Notes: generated by a model from the letters alone, not told the origin. Shown: positions 44,022-54,443, numbered from the stretch's first letter. The stretch is DNA of 64,000 nucleotides from Sphingomonas sanxanigenens DSM 19645 = NX02 (GCF_000512205.2 NZ_CP006644.1:5284501-5348500); one strand, 5' to 3'. Program-made: numbers and translations.

Positions 44022-46541
44022 GTGACTTCGCGCTTCAACCCGCTGACGGCTGACGCGCGCTGGCAGGCCGTGTGGGAGGACCGCAAGGTCTTCGCCGCGG
44101 ACGATTCCAGCGCCCGGCCGCGCGCCTATGTTCTTGAGATGTTCCCGTATCCGTCGGGGCGCATCCATATGGGCCACGTCCGCAACTATACGATGGGCGA
44201 CGTGCTGGCGCGCTTCAAGCGGATGACCGGGCACGAAGTGCTGCATCCGATGGGCTGGGACGCGTTCGGGATGCCCGCCGAGAATGCGGCGATGGAAAAG
44301 AAGGTCCACCCCGGCGACTGGACCCGCTCCAACATCGCGGCGATGAAGGCGCAGCTCAAGCGGCTGGGCTTCGCGCTGGACTGGGGCCGCGAACTCGCGA
44401 CCTGCGAGCCCGAATATTATGGCCAGGAACAGGCGCTGTTCCTCGATCTCTATGCGGGCGGCCTCGTCTATCGCAAGGAATCGGCGGTCAACTGGGATCC
44501 GGTCGACATGACCGTGCTCGCCAACGAGCAGGTGATCGACGGCAAGGGCTGGCGCTCGGGAGCAACCGTCGAGAAGCGCAAGCTGAGCCAGTGGTTCCTC
44601 AAGATCACCGACTTCGCCGAGGATCTGCTGGCGGGGCTCGGCACGCTCGAGCATTGGCCGGACAAGGTCCGGCTGATGCAGGAGAACTGGATCGGCAAGA
44701 GCCGCGGCGCGCGGTTGCACTTCGACTTCGTCGGCACCGGTACCGCGCATCGCGGCATCGAGGTGTTCACCACCCGGCCCGACACCTTGTTCGGCGCGAG
44801 CTTCATCGCGATCGCCGCCGACCATCCGGTGGCGCAGGAGTTGGCGAAGCACAGCCCCGAACTGACCGCGTTCATCGCCGAATGCCAGCAGAGCGGCACC
44901 GCCGCCGCCGACATCGAGACCGCCGAGAAGAAGGGGTTCGATACCGGCCTCAGCGTGCAGCACCCGCTCGATCCGAGCTGGCATCTGCCGGTTCACGTCG
45001 CGAATTTCGTGCTGATGGATTATGGCACTGGCGCGATCTTCGGCTGCCCGGCGCACGACCAGCGCGATCTCGATTTCGCACGCAAATACAACCTGCCCGT
45101 GCAGCGCGTCGTCGCCCCGGAGGGCGCCGAGAATGAGGAGATCGGTGAGGAGGCCTATACCGGCCCCGGCCGCCTGGTGAACTCGCGCTTTCTCGACGGC
45201 GCCGAAGTGGAAGACGCCAAGGCGATGGTGATCGCCCGCGCGGAGCATGAAGGCTGGGGCAAGGGCACGACGGTATGGCGCCTGCGCGACTGGGGCGTCT
45301 CGCGCCAGCGCTATTGGGGCACGCCGATCCCGATCATCCATTGCGATGCGTGCGGCGTCGTGCCGGTGCCGCGTGCGGCGCTGCCGGTGAAGCTGCCCGA
45401 AGATGTCAGCTTCGACGTGCCCGGCAACCCGCTCGATCGGCATCCGACCTGGAAGCATGTCGACTGCCCGAAATGCGGTGCGGCGGCGCGGCGCGAAACC
45501 GACACGCTCGACACCTTCGTCGACAGCAGCTGGTACTTCATCCGTTTCGCCAGCCAGCCGGACGACAAGCCGTTCGACAAGGCCGTGGCGGAGCGCTGGC
45601 TGCCCGTGGGGCAGTATATCGGCGGCGTCGAGCATGCGATCCTCCACCTGCTCTACGCACGGTTCTGGACGCGCGCGCTGAAGCATATCGGCAAGCTCGA
45701 CGTGGCGGAGCCGTTCACCGGCCTGTTCACGCAGGGCATGGTGACCCACGAGACCTATCAGGATCCGCAGGGTCGCTGGCTCTCCCCCGAGGAGGTCCAG
45801 CCGGGCGAGAATGGCCTGACGATCATCGCCACCGGCGATGCGGTGACGCGCGGCCGCATCGAAAAGATGTCGAAGTCGAAGAAGAACACCGTCGACCCGA
45901 CCGGCATCGTCGATCAATATGGCGCGGACGCGGTGCGCTGGTTCATGCTTTCGGACAGCCCGCCCGAGCGCGACCTGCCGTGGAGCGAGGCCGGAATCGA
46001 AGGCGCGTGGCGCTTCGTCAACCGGCTGTGGCGCCTGGTCGATGGCGCCGATGCGACGGCCACCGGCAGCGATGCCGATCTCGACCGCAAGCTGCACCGC
46101 ACGATCGCCGGCGTCGCCGCCGACATCGAATCGCTCGGCTTCAACAAGGCCGTCGCCAAGCTCTATGAGCTGACCGGTGCGATCGAGAAGGCCGCGCCCA
46201 GCGCGTCGCGCACGACTGCGATCCGCACGCTCGTGGCACTGGTTTCGCCGATGGTGCCGCACCTCGCCGAAGAGGCTTGGGAGGTTCTGGGCGAAGCGGG
46301 GCTGGTCGCCGAGGCGGCATGGCCCGCGGTCGATCCCACGCTGCTCGTCGACGATCAGGTGACGGTCGCGGTGCAGGTCAACGGCAAGCTTCGCGACACG
46401 CTGACGGTTGCCAAGGGCGAGAGCCGCGAGACGCTGGAACAGCTCGCGCTGGCGGCAGGCGGCGTCGTCCGCACGCTTGATGGCGCGACACCGAAAAAGG
46501 TGATCGTTGTGCCCGATCGTCTGGTAAACATCGTCGCATGA
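44022..46541 (+). CDS. leuS: leucyl-tRNA synthetase
   Basis: An 839-residue class I aminoacyl-tRNA synthetase that charges tRNA-Leu. [20 protein letters not shown] contains the HIGH-like motif (HMGH), KMSKSKKN is the KMSKS loop, [12 protein letters not shown] belongs to the CP1 editing domain, and the C-terminus is the tRNA-binding domain. It starts with GTG at 44022 after AAAAGGG. It overlaps lptE by 4 bp (ATGA), so leuS-lptE-holA form one operon with DUF3576. Confidence 0.97.
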   Translation: MTSRFNPLTADARWQAVWEDRKVFAADDSSARPRAYVLEMFPYPSGRIHMGHVRNYTMGDVLARFKRMTGHEVLHPMGWDAFGMPAENAAMEKKVHPGDWTRSNIAAMKAQLKRLGFALDWGRELATCEPEYYGQEQALFLDLYAGGLVYRKESAVNWDPVDMTVLANEQVIDGKGWRSGATVEKRKLSQWFLKITDFAEDLLAGLGTLEHWPDKVRLMQENWIGKSRGARLHFDFVGTGTAHRGIEVFTTRPDTLFGASFIAIAADHPVAQELAKHSPELTAFIAECQQSGTAAADIETAEKKGFDTGLSVQHPLDPSWHLPVHVANFVLMDYGTGAIFGCPAHDQRDLDFARKYNLPVQRVVAPEGAENEEIGEEAYTGPGRLVNSRFLDGAEVEDAKAMVIARAEHEGWGKGTTVWRLRDWGVSRQRYWGTPIPIIHCDACGVVPVPRAALPVKLPEDVSFDVPGNPLDRHPTWKHVDCPKCGAAARRETDTLDTFVDSSWYFIRFASQPDDKPFDKAVAERWLPVGQYIGGVEHAILHLLYARFWTRALKHIGKLDVAEPFTGLFTQGMVTHETYQDPQGRWLSPEEVQPGENGLTIIATGDAVTRGRIEKMSKSKKNTVDPTGIVDQYGADAVRWFMLSDSPPERDLPWSEAGIEGAWRFVNRLWRLVDGADATATGSDADLDRKLHRTIAGVAADIESLGFNKAVAKLYELTGAIEKAAPSASRTTAIRTLVALVSPMVPHLAEEAWEVLGEAGLVAEAAWPAVDPTLLVDDQVTVAVQVNGKLRDTLTVAKGESRETLEQLALAAGGVVRTLDGATPKKVIVVPDRLVNIVA

Positions 46542-47047
46542 TCCGTGCACTTCCCCTCGCCGTCGTGCCGCTGCTGCTGTCCGCCTGCGGGCTGCAGCCG
46601 CTCTATAGCGGCGGCACCAAGGGAAGCGTGGCGGCCGCGCTCGGTGCGGTCGAGGTGGCGCCGATCCAGGGCCGCGCCGGCTGGCTGGTCCGCAACGCGC
46701 TCAACGACCGGCTCGGCCCGCACCAGGGCAGCGCCACCTACCGGCTTGAAGTCGAACTCGACGACCAGATCACCGGCTTCGGCGTCCGCTCCGACGATGC
46801 GATCACGCGCGAGCGGCGGACGTTGCGCGCGCGCTACCGCCTTGTCGAAGTCGGCCCCAACACCGTCGTGCTCGACGCGACAGCGGGATCGGATGCCGGC
46901 ATCGACGTCGTCAGTTCCGAATATGCAACGATCGCAGCAGAGAACAGCGCCCTCGAGCGGCTGTCGCAGACCGTGGCGGACCAGATCGTCGCCCGGGTGG
47001 CGGTCTACAGCCGGCGCAGCGCGCAATCTCCCTCCGGGGAGCCGTGA
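46538..47047 (+). CDS. lptE: LPS assembly lipoprotein LptE
   Basis: A 169-residue lipoprotein that plugs the LptD barrel for lipopolysaccharide export to the outer leaflet. Signal and lipobox are [18 protein letters not shown] (Cys near residue 17). The LptE fold has the following beta strands: [40 protein letters not shown]. The position between leuS and holA with 4-bp overlaps on both sides is the classical one. Confidence 0.92.
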   Translation: MIRALPLAVVPLLLSACGLQPLYSGGTKGSVAAALGAVEVAPIQGRAGWLVRNALNDRLGPHQGSATYRLEVELDDQITGFGVRSDDAITRERRTLRARYRLVEVGPNTVVLDATAGSDAGIDVVSSEYATIAAENSALERLSQTVADQIVARVAVYSRRSAQSPSGEP

Positions 47048-48069
47048 AGGCCAATCGCGGCCAGATCGAGCGCGCACTGACCGCGCCGCCCGCGGATATC
47101 CGCCTCTTCATCCTCTACGGCCCGGATGAGTCGGGATCGCGCGCGCTTGCGCAGCGCCTCGACAGCGCGATGGGACCGGGGGCCGAGCGCATCGATCTGG
47201 AAGGCAGCGAACTCAAGAACGATCCCGCCCGCCTCGCCGACGAAGCGGCGGCGATCTCGCTGTTCGGCGGCGCGCGCCACATCCGGGTGATGCCGGCGGG
47301 CGACGAGTGCCTGGCGGCGGTGGATGCGCTGCTCTCCGCCGAGCAGGCCGGCAACCCCGTGGTGCTTGTCGCCGGCGCGCTCAAGAACACCTCCAAGCTG
47401 CTTCAGCTCGGGCTGAAATCGACCGCCGCGATGGCTTTTGCGAGCTATCTGCCCGAGGGGCAGGATGCCGACCGGCTGGCGATGGCGATCGCCCGCGAGG
47501 CAGGCCTCCGGCTGGACCCTGGCGTTGCGACCCGACTCGCCCAGGCGGCCGGCAATGATCGTGCCGTGCTCTCGCGGGAGATCGAGAAGCTCGCACTCTA
47601 TCTGGATGCCGCGCCCGAACGCCCCGCCACCGCCGATGAGGACGCGCTCGATGCGATCGGCGCCGGCGCCGGTGAAAGCGACCTGTCGAGGCTGGTCGAA
47701 GCGGTTCTGTCCGGCCGCCCCGACGCCGCCGGCAGCGAGCTCGGGCGACTGGCGCAGGAGGGTATCGAAGGGATCGTGTTGCTGCGCACGTTGCTGCGGC
47801 GCCTGCAGTTGCTGATTCAGCTGCGCGCCGAGGTCGATTCGGGCAGCAGCGTCGATTCGGTCATGGCGTCCGCCGGCAAAGCCTTGTTCTGGAAGGAAAA
47901 GGATTCGGTCGCGCGGCAGCTCAGGATGTGGCCGTCATCCCGCCTTGCGATCGGGCTCGGCCGCGTGCTGGATGCGGAGCGACAGGTGAAATCGTCGGGG
48001 TCGGCGGGGCCGATGCTCGTCGATGCCGAACTGATCGCTGTGGCGCGGGTCGCCTCCCGGCTGCGCTGA
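47044..48069 (+). CDS. holA: DNA polymerase III subunit delta
   Basis: A 341-residue clamp-loader subunit. FILYGPDESGSRALAQRLD is the N-terminal nucleotide-binding-like region, NPVVLVAGALKNTSKLLQ and AGNDRAVLSREIEKLALYLD are HolA blocks, and the C-terminal helical domain carries RQLRMWPSSRLAIGLGRVLD. It opens the sliding clamp with tau/gamma and delta'. GTG start at 47044 overlaps lptE. It is convergent with parB (42 bp). Confidence 0.93.
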   Translation: MKANRGQIERALTAPPADIRLFILYGPDESGSRALAQRLDSAMGPGAERIDLEGSELKNDPARLADEAAAISLFGGARHIRVMPAGDECLAAVDALLSAEQAGNPVVLVAGALKNTSKLLQLGLKSTAAMAFASYLPEGQDADRLAMAIAREAGLRLDPGVATRLAQAAGNDRAVLSREIEKLALYLDAAPERPATADEDALDAIGAGAGESDLSRLVEAVLSGRPDAAGSELGRLAQEGIEGIVLLRTLLRRLQLLIQLRAEVDSGSSVDSVMASAGKALFWKEKDSVARQLRMWPSSRLAIGLGRVLDAERQVKSSGSAGPMLVDAELIAVARVASRLR

Positions 48070-48111
48070 ATCTTCCCCCGGCTGCGCGGCGTCGGGAAAC
48101 CCAGCCTGGCG

Positions 48112-49035
48112 TCAGATCCGCTCGCCGCTCAACCGCTGGCAGATCATGTCGAGCTGATCGAGCGAGGAATAGCCCAGCGTTACAGCGCCGCTGCCGCTCG
48201 CTTCGTGCGCAATCTTCACCTTGAGTCCCAGCAGATCACCGAGCTGGCGTTCGAGCGCGAGGATGTCGGCATCCCCCCCCGCCCCGCCGTTGCCGCGCGG
48301 CGCCGATGTCTCACGCGCCTTCGCCGGCTTGGCCCCGCGCGCCAGCTTCTCGGTATCCCGCACGGAGAGACCGCGATCGATGACCTCTTCGGCAAGCCGT
48401 TCGACCTCCGGCGCACCGATCAGCGCACGGGCATGCCCCATCGACAGACGGCCTTCAGCAACCGCGCCCTGCACCGGGTCGGGCAGGTCGAGCAGCCGCA
48501 TCAGATTGGCGACATGGCTACGGGATTTGTGGACGAGGCGGCCCAGCGCTTCCTGGCTGTGGCCATAGTCGGCGATCAGCCTTTTATAAGCCTGCGCCTC
48601 TTCGATCGCGTTGAGATCCTGCCGCTGGATGTTCTCGATCAGCGCAACTTCGAGCGTCTCGGCATCGTCGAACAGCTTGACGATGACCGGCACCTCATGG
48701 AGCTGCGCCCGCTGCGCGGCGCGCCAGCGGCGTTCTCCGGCGACGATCTGATAGCCCCCGTCGAACGGCCGGACGACGATCGGCTGCAGCACGCCGCGAT
48801 CACGGATCGATTGCGCCAGTTCCTCGAGCGCGTCGTCGTCGAAGTGCCGCCGCGGCTGCCCCGGATGCGGGCGCATCTCGGTGACGGAGAGTGTCTGGAC
48901 ACCGGCCGCGCGTGCCGCTCCCGGCGCCACCGGCTCCTCTCGCTGCACCTCGCCGAGCAGCGCGGACAACCCCTTCCCCAACCCGGAGGGACGGCGACGC
49001 GGAGCCGCCGCAGGAGTCACCGTATCATCGCTCAT
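48112..49035 (-). CDS. parB: chromosome partitioning protein ParB
   Basis: A 307-residue CTP-dependent DNA clamp that binds parS. GLGKGLSALLGEV is the N-terminal ParA-stimulating segment, GERRWRAAQRAQL the CTP-binding box II, IENIQRQDLNAIEEAQAYKR leads to the helix-turn-helix (LGRLVHKSRSHVANLMRLLD), and the C-terminus (GYSSLDQLDMICQRLSGERI) is the dimerisation domain. It overlaps parA by 4 bp. Three parS sites lie within 3.3 kb upstream. Confidence 0.97.
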   Translation of the reverse strand: MSDDTVTPAAAPRRRPSGLGKGLSALLGEVQREEPVAPGAARAAGVQTLSVTEMRPHPGQPRRHFDDDALEELAQSIRDRGVLQPIVVRPFDGGYQIVAGERRWRAAQRAQLHEVPVIVKLFDDAETLEVALIENIQRQDLNAIEEAQAYKRLIADYGHSQEALGRLVHKSRSHVANLMRLLDLPDPVQGAVAEGRLSMGHARALIGAPEVERLAEEVIDRGLSVRDTEKLARGAKPAKARETSAPRGNGGAGGDADILALERQLGDLLGLKVKIAHEASGSGAVTLGYSSLDQLDMICQRLSGERI

Positions 49036-49814
49036 GCTGCTTTCAAACCTTTCGGAAGACGCCCGATCAACTCGCTCGCGAGGCGGACATAGGCCTCCGA
49101 CCCCGAACAGCGAATGTCATAGATCAACGCTGGCACGCCATGGCTCGGCGCTTCGGAGAGGCGCACGTTGCGCGGAATGACCGTCTCGAACACGATCTTG
49201 CCGAGCACCGCATGCACATCCTGCGCAACCTGCTCGGTCAGGCGATTGCGGCGATCATACATCGTCAGCGCGACGCCGATGATCGAGAGCGCCGGGTTGA
49301 ACCGGCCGCGGATGCGCTCGACCGTGTTGAGAAGCTGGCTGAGCCCTTCGAGCGCGAAAAACTCGCACTGCAAGGGCACGAGCACTTGCCGCGCTGCGAC
49401 CATCGCATTGACCGTCAACAGCCCCAGCGAGGGCGGGCAATCGATCAGGCAGATGTCCCAGCGCCCCGGAGTCGCTTCATCGAGCGCCTGGCTGAGGCGA
49501 TGAACCCGGTCTTCCTGATCGACCAGTTCGACCTCGGCACCCGAGAGATCGACGGTCGCCGGCAGGACATCCAGCTTGGGTACCACGCTGGGCACGACCG
49601 CGTCGCCGACACCGCAATCACCCATGATCACGTCATAGCTCGTGCGCGTGCGCTGCGCATTGCCGATACCCAGACCTGTCGAGGCGTTGCCCTGCGGATC
49701 CGAGTCGACCAGCAGCACACGCCATCCCGTCGCGGCGAGCGCGGTGGCAAGGTTGATCGCTGTCGTCGTCTTGCCAACGCCGCCCTTTTGATTCGCGATC
49801 GCGATTCTGATCAT
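49032..49814 (-). CDS. parA: chromosome partitioning ATPase ParA
   Basis: A 260-residue Walker-type ATPase. [20 protein letters not shown] has the deviant Walker A KGGVGKTT; LLVDSDPQGNASTGLG and CLIDCPPSLGLLTVNAM are the A' and B motifs. It pulls ParB-parS complexes apart at the poles. The ATG at 49814 is chosen: the family starts there and it overlaps the rsmG stop by 4 bp; the longer frame to 49958 lies inside rsmG. Confidence 0.97.
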   Translation of the reverse strand: MIRIAIANQKGGVGKTTTAINLATALAATGWRVLLVDSDPQGNASTGLGIGNAQRTRTSYDVIMGDCGVGDAVVPSVVPKLDVLPATVDLSGAEVELVDQEDRVHRLSQALDEATPGRWDICLIDCPPSLGLLTVNAMVAARQVLVPLQCEFFALEGLSQLLNTVERIRGRFNPALSIIGVALTMYDRRNRLTEQVAQDVHAVLGKIVFETVIPRNVRLSEAPSHGVPALIYDIRCSGSEAYVRLASELIGRLPKGLKAA

Positions 49815-50437
49815 TGCCGTCTCCGCCTGACGTCCCGCGCGACGATGATGCCCGCTGCATCGTCGGTGATGCTCGGTTCCACGTGAAACATCATGTGCCA
49901 CGTCAGGGCCACGGCTTCCAGTTCGGCTTTTGCATTCCGACCCTTCGGAAGCACCCACTGCGTCTTTTCTGTGGAAAACCTGTGAGCAAGTTCGAACAGC
50001 TTGGGTAACGGCGCGAACGCGCGCGCAGTAATCGTTACCGCCGCAAAGGTTTCGACGCGCTCGACAGGCGACAGCCGGATGTCGGCATTGCCGAGTCCGA
50101 GGTCATCGATAACCGCCTGAAGAAATTCCACCCGGCGACGACGCGACTCGACCATGACCACAGGCGCGCCCGTGATCAGCGCGATGACGATACCGGGCAG
50201 ACCTGCTCCGGATCCAAGATCAAGCCAGGTGCCGTGGGGGCGGTCCGCGAGGGGGATGAGCTGCGCCGAATCGGCAACATGACGCGCCCAGATCGTCGGT
50301 AAGGTCGATTCGGCGATCAGGTTCTGCCTTCTGGCCTCTTCCGCCAGCAACACGAGATAGCGGGCGATGCGATCCATTGTTCCACGTGAAACATCGAGCG
50401 TCGTCTCGAGCCAGGCACGCGCCTCGTCCTCTGTCAT
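49811..50437 (-). CDS. rsmG: 16S rRNA (guanine527-N7)-methyltransferase RsmG (GidB)
   Basis: A 208-residue SAM-dependent methyltransferase. [20 protein letters not shown] is the N-terminal block, [17 protein letters not shown] the SAM-binding motif, and [20 protein letters not shown] the adenosine-binding Glu region. Two parS sites fall within the coding region, near its start (VSRGTMDR) and near its end (MFHVEP). It overlaps mnmG and parA by 4 bp each. Confidence 0.96.
   Translation of the reverse strand: MTEDEARAWLETTLDVSRGTMDRIARYLVLLAEEARRQNLIAESTLPTIWARHVADSAQLIPLADRPHGTWLDLGSGAGLPGIVIALITGAPVVMVESRRRRVEFLQAVIDDLGLGNADIRLSPVERVETFAAVTITARAFAPLPKLFELAHRFSTEKTQWVLPKGRNAKAELEAVALTWHMMFHVEPSITDDAAGIIVARDVRRRRQ
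49875..49890. promoter_or_regulatory. parS centromere site 1 (in rsmG 3' part)
   Basis: GGTTCCACGTGAAACA differs from the common TGTTCCACGTGAAACA at one base. It is built into the MFHVE codons of rsmG, next to parAB. Confidence 0.85.
50378..50393. promoter_or_regulatory. parS centromere site 2 (in rsmG 5' part)
   Basis: TGTTCCACGTGAAACA is an exact match to the widely conserved ParB-binding parS consensus. It lies in the rsmG coding region near the N-terminus. Confidence 0.93.
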
Positions 50438-52266
50438 GCCGCCTGACGCCGCACCGCAACAAGGATAGCCGCCAGCGCCGACGGGGTCACGCCCCGAATG
50501 CGGCCAGCCTCCCCCAACGTCGCGGGCGCCGCCGCTTCGAGCCGTTCCACCATCTCCGCTGAAAGACCGCCGATCTCGCGATAATCGAACCCGGCGGGAA
50601 TGCCGATATGATCATTATGACGGCGTTCGCGGATCTCCGAATCCTGCCGTGTAACGTAGGGCGCGTAGCGCGCATCCTCGATCAATTCGTCGAGAAGATC
50701 ATGCTGAACCGCGCCGAGGTCCGGATCGATGTCGATGATCCGCTCGCGATCGACGCCGGCAAAGCGCAACCAATCCCACAGCGATCGGCGACCGCCCTCC
50801 CCCGTTGCGACCACGCCGGCATAGGTCGGCCCCTGCAACCGCGCCATTGCCGTCGCGCGGTGCCGCTCGCGCCGGGCAATCCAATCGCTGCGTTCCGTCC
50901 CGAGGCAGCCCACGGTCTGCGCATGCGGCGCGAGTCGAGAATCGGCGTTGTTCGCGCGCAGCCGCAACCGATACTCGGCGCGCGCCGTCAACATGCGATA
51001 GGGCTCGGTAACGCCCTGCAACACGAGATCGTCGATCATCACTCCGATATAGCTCGATGCGCGATCGAGGATCATCGGCTGACGGCCCGCCACGGACAGC
51101 GCCGCATTGACGCCAGCGACGAGCCCTTGCGCGGCGGCTTCTTCATATCCGGTCGTGCCGTTGATCTGGCCGGCGCAGAACAAGCCGGGCATCGCCCGCA
51201 GTTCGAGCCGATGATCGAGTGCACGCGGATCGATATGGTCATATTCGACCGCATAGCCCGGCTGGACGATTTCAGCGCGCTCAAGCCCTTCCATCGTCCG
51301 TACCATCGCGCGCTGCGCATCCACGGGCAGCGACGTCGAAATGCCGTTCGGATAGATCAGCGGGTCGTCGAGCCCTTCGGGTTCGAGGAAGATCTGGTGC
51401 CCATCCCGATCGCCGAAGCGCGTGATCTTGTCCTCGATCGACGGGCAATAGCGCGGCCCCCGCGCCGCAATAGCGCCGCTGAACAACGGCGACTGCGGCA
51501 GCGCATCGCGAATGACCGCGTGTGTCGCGGCGTTGGTTCGCGTGATCGCGCAATGCAACTGCGGCGCGACCCGACCCGGTCCAAGCGCGGACATCGTCCA
51601 ATGGCCATTATCGGACGGCTGCTCTTCCAGACGCGACCAGTCGATCGTGCGACCATCCAATCGCGGCGGCGTTCCCGTCTTGAGACGCGCCATCGGAAGA
51701 TCAAGCGCGCGCAGCTGGTCGCCCAACGTCTCGGACGCCGCCTCACCGGTGCGGCCGCCGGCCGTGCGCTCGGCGCCACGGAAGAGGCGGCCATTGAGGA
51801 AGGTGCCCGTGCAGAGCACGACGGCCGCGGCGCCGAGCAGGCGGCCATCTGCCAGTTCCAGCCCATTCACCCGTCCGCTGTTCAGCCGAAGCGCGCGCGC
51901 CTCGCCCTCGACAATGGTCAGGGTCGGATGCGCGGCAAGCAGATCATGAATGGCCTGGCGGTAGCGCTTACGGTCGGCCTGCACCCGCGGCCCCTGCACC
52001 GCGCTGCCCTTGCTGGCGTTGAGCATACGATAGTGAATCGCCGCGTGGTCCGCAGCACGGCCGATGAGGCCATCGAAAGCGTCCACTTCGCGGACGAGAT
52101 GCCCCTTGCCCAATCCGCCGATCGCCGGATTGCAGGACATCGCACCAATCGTCGCCTGGTGGAAGCTGACCAACGCAACCGCAGCGCCCATGCGCGCTGC
52201 CGCCGCTGCCGCTTCGCAACCGGCATGTCCGCCGCCGACGACGAGAATATCGAAACGCGCATCCAT
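50434..52266 (-). CDS. mnmG: tRNA uridine-5-carboxymethylaminomethyl(34) synthesis enzyme MnmG (GidA)
   Basis: A 610-residue FAD protein that, with MnmE, makes the wobble-uridine modification. [20 protein letters not shown] is the FAD motif, [40 protein letters not shown], and [20 protein letters not shown] are the MnmG signature blocks; the C-terminal helical domain ends [12 protein letters not shown]. It is the second gene of the mnmE-mnmG-rsmG-parA-parB run. Confidence 0.97.
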   Translation of the reverse strand: MDARFDILVVGGGHAGCEAAAAAARMGAAVALVSFHQATIGAMSCNPAIGGLGKGHLVREVDAFDGLIGRAADHAAIHYRMLNASKGSAVQGPRVQADRKRYRQAIHDLLAAHPTLTIVEGEARALRLNSGRVNGLELADGRLLGAAAVVLCTGTFLNGRLFRGAERTAGGRTGEAASETLGDQLRALDLPMARLKTGTPPRLDGRTIDWSRLEEQPSDNGHWTMSALGPGRVAPQLHCAITRTNAATHAVIRDALPQSPLFSGAIAARGPRYCPSIEDKITRFGDRDGHQIFLEPEGLDDPLIYPNGISTSLPVDAQRAMVRTMEGLERAEIVQPGYAVEYDHIDPRALDHRLELRAMPGLFCAGQINGTTGYEEAAAQGLVAGVNAALSVAGRQPMILDRASSYIGVMIDDLVLQGVTEPYRMLTARAEYRLRLRANNADSRLAPHAQTVGCLGTERSDWIARRERHRATAMARLQGPTYAGVVATGEGGRRSLWDWLRFAGVDRERIIDIDPDLGAVQHDLLDELIEDARYAPYVTRQDSEIRERRHNDHIGIPAGFDYREIGGLSAEMVERLEAAAPATLGEAGRIRGVTPSALAAILVAVRRQAA

Positions 52267-52304
52267 CGGTCCGCGCTAGGCCGTGCGCACGTTCAAGTCA
52301 AAAA

Positions 52305-52320
52305 TGTTCCACGTGGAACA
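52305..52320. promoter_or_regulatory. parS centromere site 3 (between mnmG and mnmE)
   Basis: TGTTCCACGTGGAACA is a perfect 16-bp palindrome in the 57-bp gap between mnmE and mnmG, 3 bp from the mnmE stop. It differs from site 2 at one base. Confidence 0.9.
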
Positions 52321-52323
52321 GCC

Positions 52324-53637
52324 TCACTTGCCGATACAAAAGCGTCCGAACAGCGCATCCAGCATATCCTCGGTCCCCGCCCTGCCGGTCAGCCGATCGA
52401 ATGCCGCCAGCGCGATGCGAAAATGCTCCGCGACCAGCAACCAGTCGGGTTCGTTGATCGCCTGTCTGATTGCGGCCGCCGCAGCAGCCAAGGCACCGCG
52501 CTGGCGCTGGTTGAGAGACAACCCGTCGGGGGGCGGCAGCAAAGATCGCGCCCGATCCAGCACGGCGTCGCGCAGCGTATCAACCCCCTCGCCATCATGC
52601 GCCGAGACGATCACCGAGCCCGGCGGCGCGGCATCGCTCCTGGCATCGGCACGCGCGTGAACAAGGATTGCGCGACCCGCATCCGGAACGTGGGCAGCAT
52701 CGCCGAACCACAGGATGATGTCCGCACCGGCAATCGTCTGCGCTGCGCGATCGATCCCCATCGCTTCGACGATCTCGGCCGCATCGGATCGCAGACCCGC
52801 CGTGTCGATCAAAAGCAGCGGTACGCCGCCGATCTGCACGGGTGCTTCGATGACATCGCGCGTCGTTCCGGCAACCGGCGAAACCAATGCGGCATCGCGA
52901 CCCGCGAGGCGGTTGAACAGGGTCGACTTGCCGGCGTTGACCGGACCGCCGAACACCACGCGCACGCCATCGCGGAGCCGTTCCGCGGGTGGTGTGGCTT
53001 CCAGCGCGTCGATCGCGCGCCCGACATCCGCCAGCGCCTCGCGGATACCCCTGCCCTCATCTTCCTCACGGACATCATCCTCGTCGGAAAAATCGATCAG
53101 CGCCTCGACGCGCGCCGCGAGCATCAGCAGCCGCTGTTGCCAATCGAGCACCACGTTTGAAAGCCCGCCCTCGGCGATCCGCAGTGCTGCGATCCGCGCC
53201 GCCTCTGTTTCCGCCGCCAGCAGGTCGGCAAGTCCTTCGGCTTCGGCCAGATCGATCTTGCCATTCTCGAACGCACGCCGGGTAAACTCTCCTGGCTCTG
53301 CAGGACGCAAGCCATCGATACGGCTCAGGGCGCTAAGCACGCCGGCGACCACCGCGCGGCCGCCATGAAGATGCAGTTCGGCCAGATCTTCGCCGGTCAC
53401 GCTGTTGGGCCCCGGGAACCACAGCACCAGCGCATCATCGAGCGGCACCTCCGCGGCATCGCGCAGCCGGCGAAGGCTCGCGCGGCGCGCCGCCGGCAAG
53501 GCACCGCCTGCCAGCGCGATCAGCGCAGCGCCTGCCGCCGACCCGCTGATCCGAACCACGCCGATACCCGCCGGCGGTGTCCCGCTCGACAGCGCATAGA
53601 TCGTACGCGTGGCGCCAAAGCGCGATCGGTCGGTCAT
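52324..53637 (-). CDS. mnmE: tRNA modification GTPase MnmE (TrmE)
   Basis: A 437-residue GTPase partner of MnmG. TIYALSSGTPPAGIGVVRIS and ELHLHGGRAVVAGVLSAL form the N-terminal tetrahydrofolate-binding domain; the G domain has GGPVNAGKSTLFNRLAGRD (G1), DTAGLRSDA (G3); the C-terminus ends FCIGK, with the catalytic CxGK motif intact. The G4 motif NKxD is not obvious: the expected position reads LVHARADA, a possible variant that is worth checking. The ATG at 53637 fits the family start better than 53703. Confidence 0.94.
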   Translation of the reverse strand: MTDRSRFGATRTIYALSSGTPPAGIGVVRISGSAAGAALIALAGGALPAARRASLRRLRDAAEVPLDDALVLWFPGPNSVTGEDLAELHLHGGRAVVAGVLSALSRIDGLRPAEPGEFTRRAFENGKIDLAEAEGLADLLAAETEAARIAALRIAEGGLSNVVLDWQQRLLMLAARVEALIDFSDEDDVREEDEGRGIREALADVGRAIDALEATPPAERLRDGVRVVFGGPVNAGKSTLFNRLAGRDAALVSPVAGTTRDVIEAPVQIGGVPLLLIDTAGLRSDAAEIVEAMGIDRAAQTIAGADIILWFGDAAHVPDAGRAILVHARADARSDAAPPGSVIVSAHDGEGVDTLRDAVLDRARSLLPPPDGLSLNQRQRGALAAAAAAIRQAINEPDWLLVAEHFRIALAAFDRLTGRAGTEDMLDALFGRFCIGK

Positions 53638-53660
53638 CGCACCCGCGAACCCGCCGTGGC

Positions 53661-53894
53661 TCAGCGTTTCCCGCCGCTCATCGTGTCGAAAAGCTGCTGC
53701 CACAGGCGCATGCCGGATTCACCCATCGGCGTCCACGCCTTCATCAGCGTTTCCATCACCTCCGGGCTCAACCCCTGTTCCATTGTCTGCGTGAGATTGG
53801 CGATGTATTTTTCATGGATCGGCGCGAGATCGGGCAAGCCGAGAAAACGACGCGCCTCTTCGGGAGTGCAGTCGACTTCGACATTCATCTTCAT
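53661..53894 (-). CDS. DUF6489 family small protein
   Basis: A 77-residue protein, MKMNVEVDCTPEEARRFLGL at the start, then PDLAPIHEKYIANLTQTMEQ and WTPMGESGMRLWQQLFDTM. It resembles the DUF6489 family seen in alphaproteobacteria, with a phasin-like helical look; function is unknown. GGGAG lies seven bases before the ATG. It is 23 bp upstream of mnmE and likely leads that operon. Confidence 0.8.
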   Translation of the reverse strand: MKMNVEVDCTPEEARRFLGLPDLAPIHEKYIANLTQTMEQGLSPEVMETLMKAWTPMGESGMRLWQQLFDTMSGGKR

Positions 53895-53945
53895 CACTCT
53901 ACTCCCGCTTCAAGCCGGCCCAGTGCGCTGCTACCCTGTGCATCG

Positions 53946-54443
53946 ATGGTCTATGCCCTTGAACCCGCTCATATCGCAACGCCGATCGGCACAATCCTGA
54001 TCGAAGGCGACGATCATCGGCTCGCCGGCATCCGCATCGTGCCGCTGCGAGGCGTGTCGACACCCACAGCCGACGCTCTTCCGAAAGCGGTGGCGGAAGC
54101 CGCCGCACAGCTCGCAGCCTATTTCGCCGGCACGCTGACTGACTTCGATCTGCCTCTCGCGCCCGCGGCCACGCCACGTGGCCTCGCGCTGCGCGATGCG
54201 ATCGTCGGCATCGCCTATGGCGAAACGATGAGTTATGGCGCGCTTGCGCGAAGCGCGGGATCGGCGCCGCGCGCGATCGGCCAGGCCTGCGCCCGGAACC
54301 CCTTCCCCATCATTGTTCCCTGCCATCGCGTGCTCGGCCACGGCGGCCAACTCGGCGCCTATTCGGCCGGTGACGGCCCCGCAACCAAGCGCTGGCTGCT
54401 CGACCATGAATCCCCCGACCCACAAGCGAGGATGTTCCAATGA
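53946..54443 (+). CDS. ogt: methylated-DNA--protein-cysteine methyltransferase
   Basis: A 165-residue O6-alkylguanine repair protein. The active-site IVPCHRVLGHGGQLGAYSAG is preceded by the DNA-binding helix SAPRAIGQACARNPFP with the Arg finger. The N-terminal domain lacks the Ada-like Zn part. It is the second suicide methyltransferase of the window besides Ada. Starts at ATG 53946, divergent from the DUF6489 gene; overlaps the next gene by 4 bp (ATGA). Confidence 0.93.
   Translation: MVYALEPAHIATPIGTILIEGDDHRLAGIRIVPLRGVSTPTADALPKAVAEAAAQLAAYFAGTLTDFDLPLAPAATPRGLALRDAIVGIAYGETMSYGALARSAGSAPRAIGQACARNPFPIIVPCHRVLGHGGQLGAYSAGDGPATKRWLLDHESPDPQARMFQ

Noticed and set aside
43530-46550. A 1006-codon open frame on the minus strand opposite leuS.
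   Set aside because: leuS is unambiguous with HMGH and KMSKS; the opposite frame is His/Arg/Asp-rich filler.
50608-53160. An 850-codon open frame on the plus strand opposite mnmG and mnmE.
   Set aside because: Antisense shadow; both opposite genes carry full signatures.
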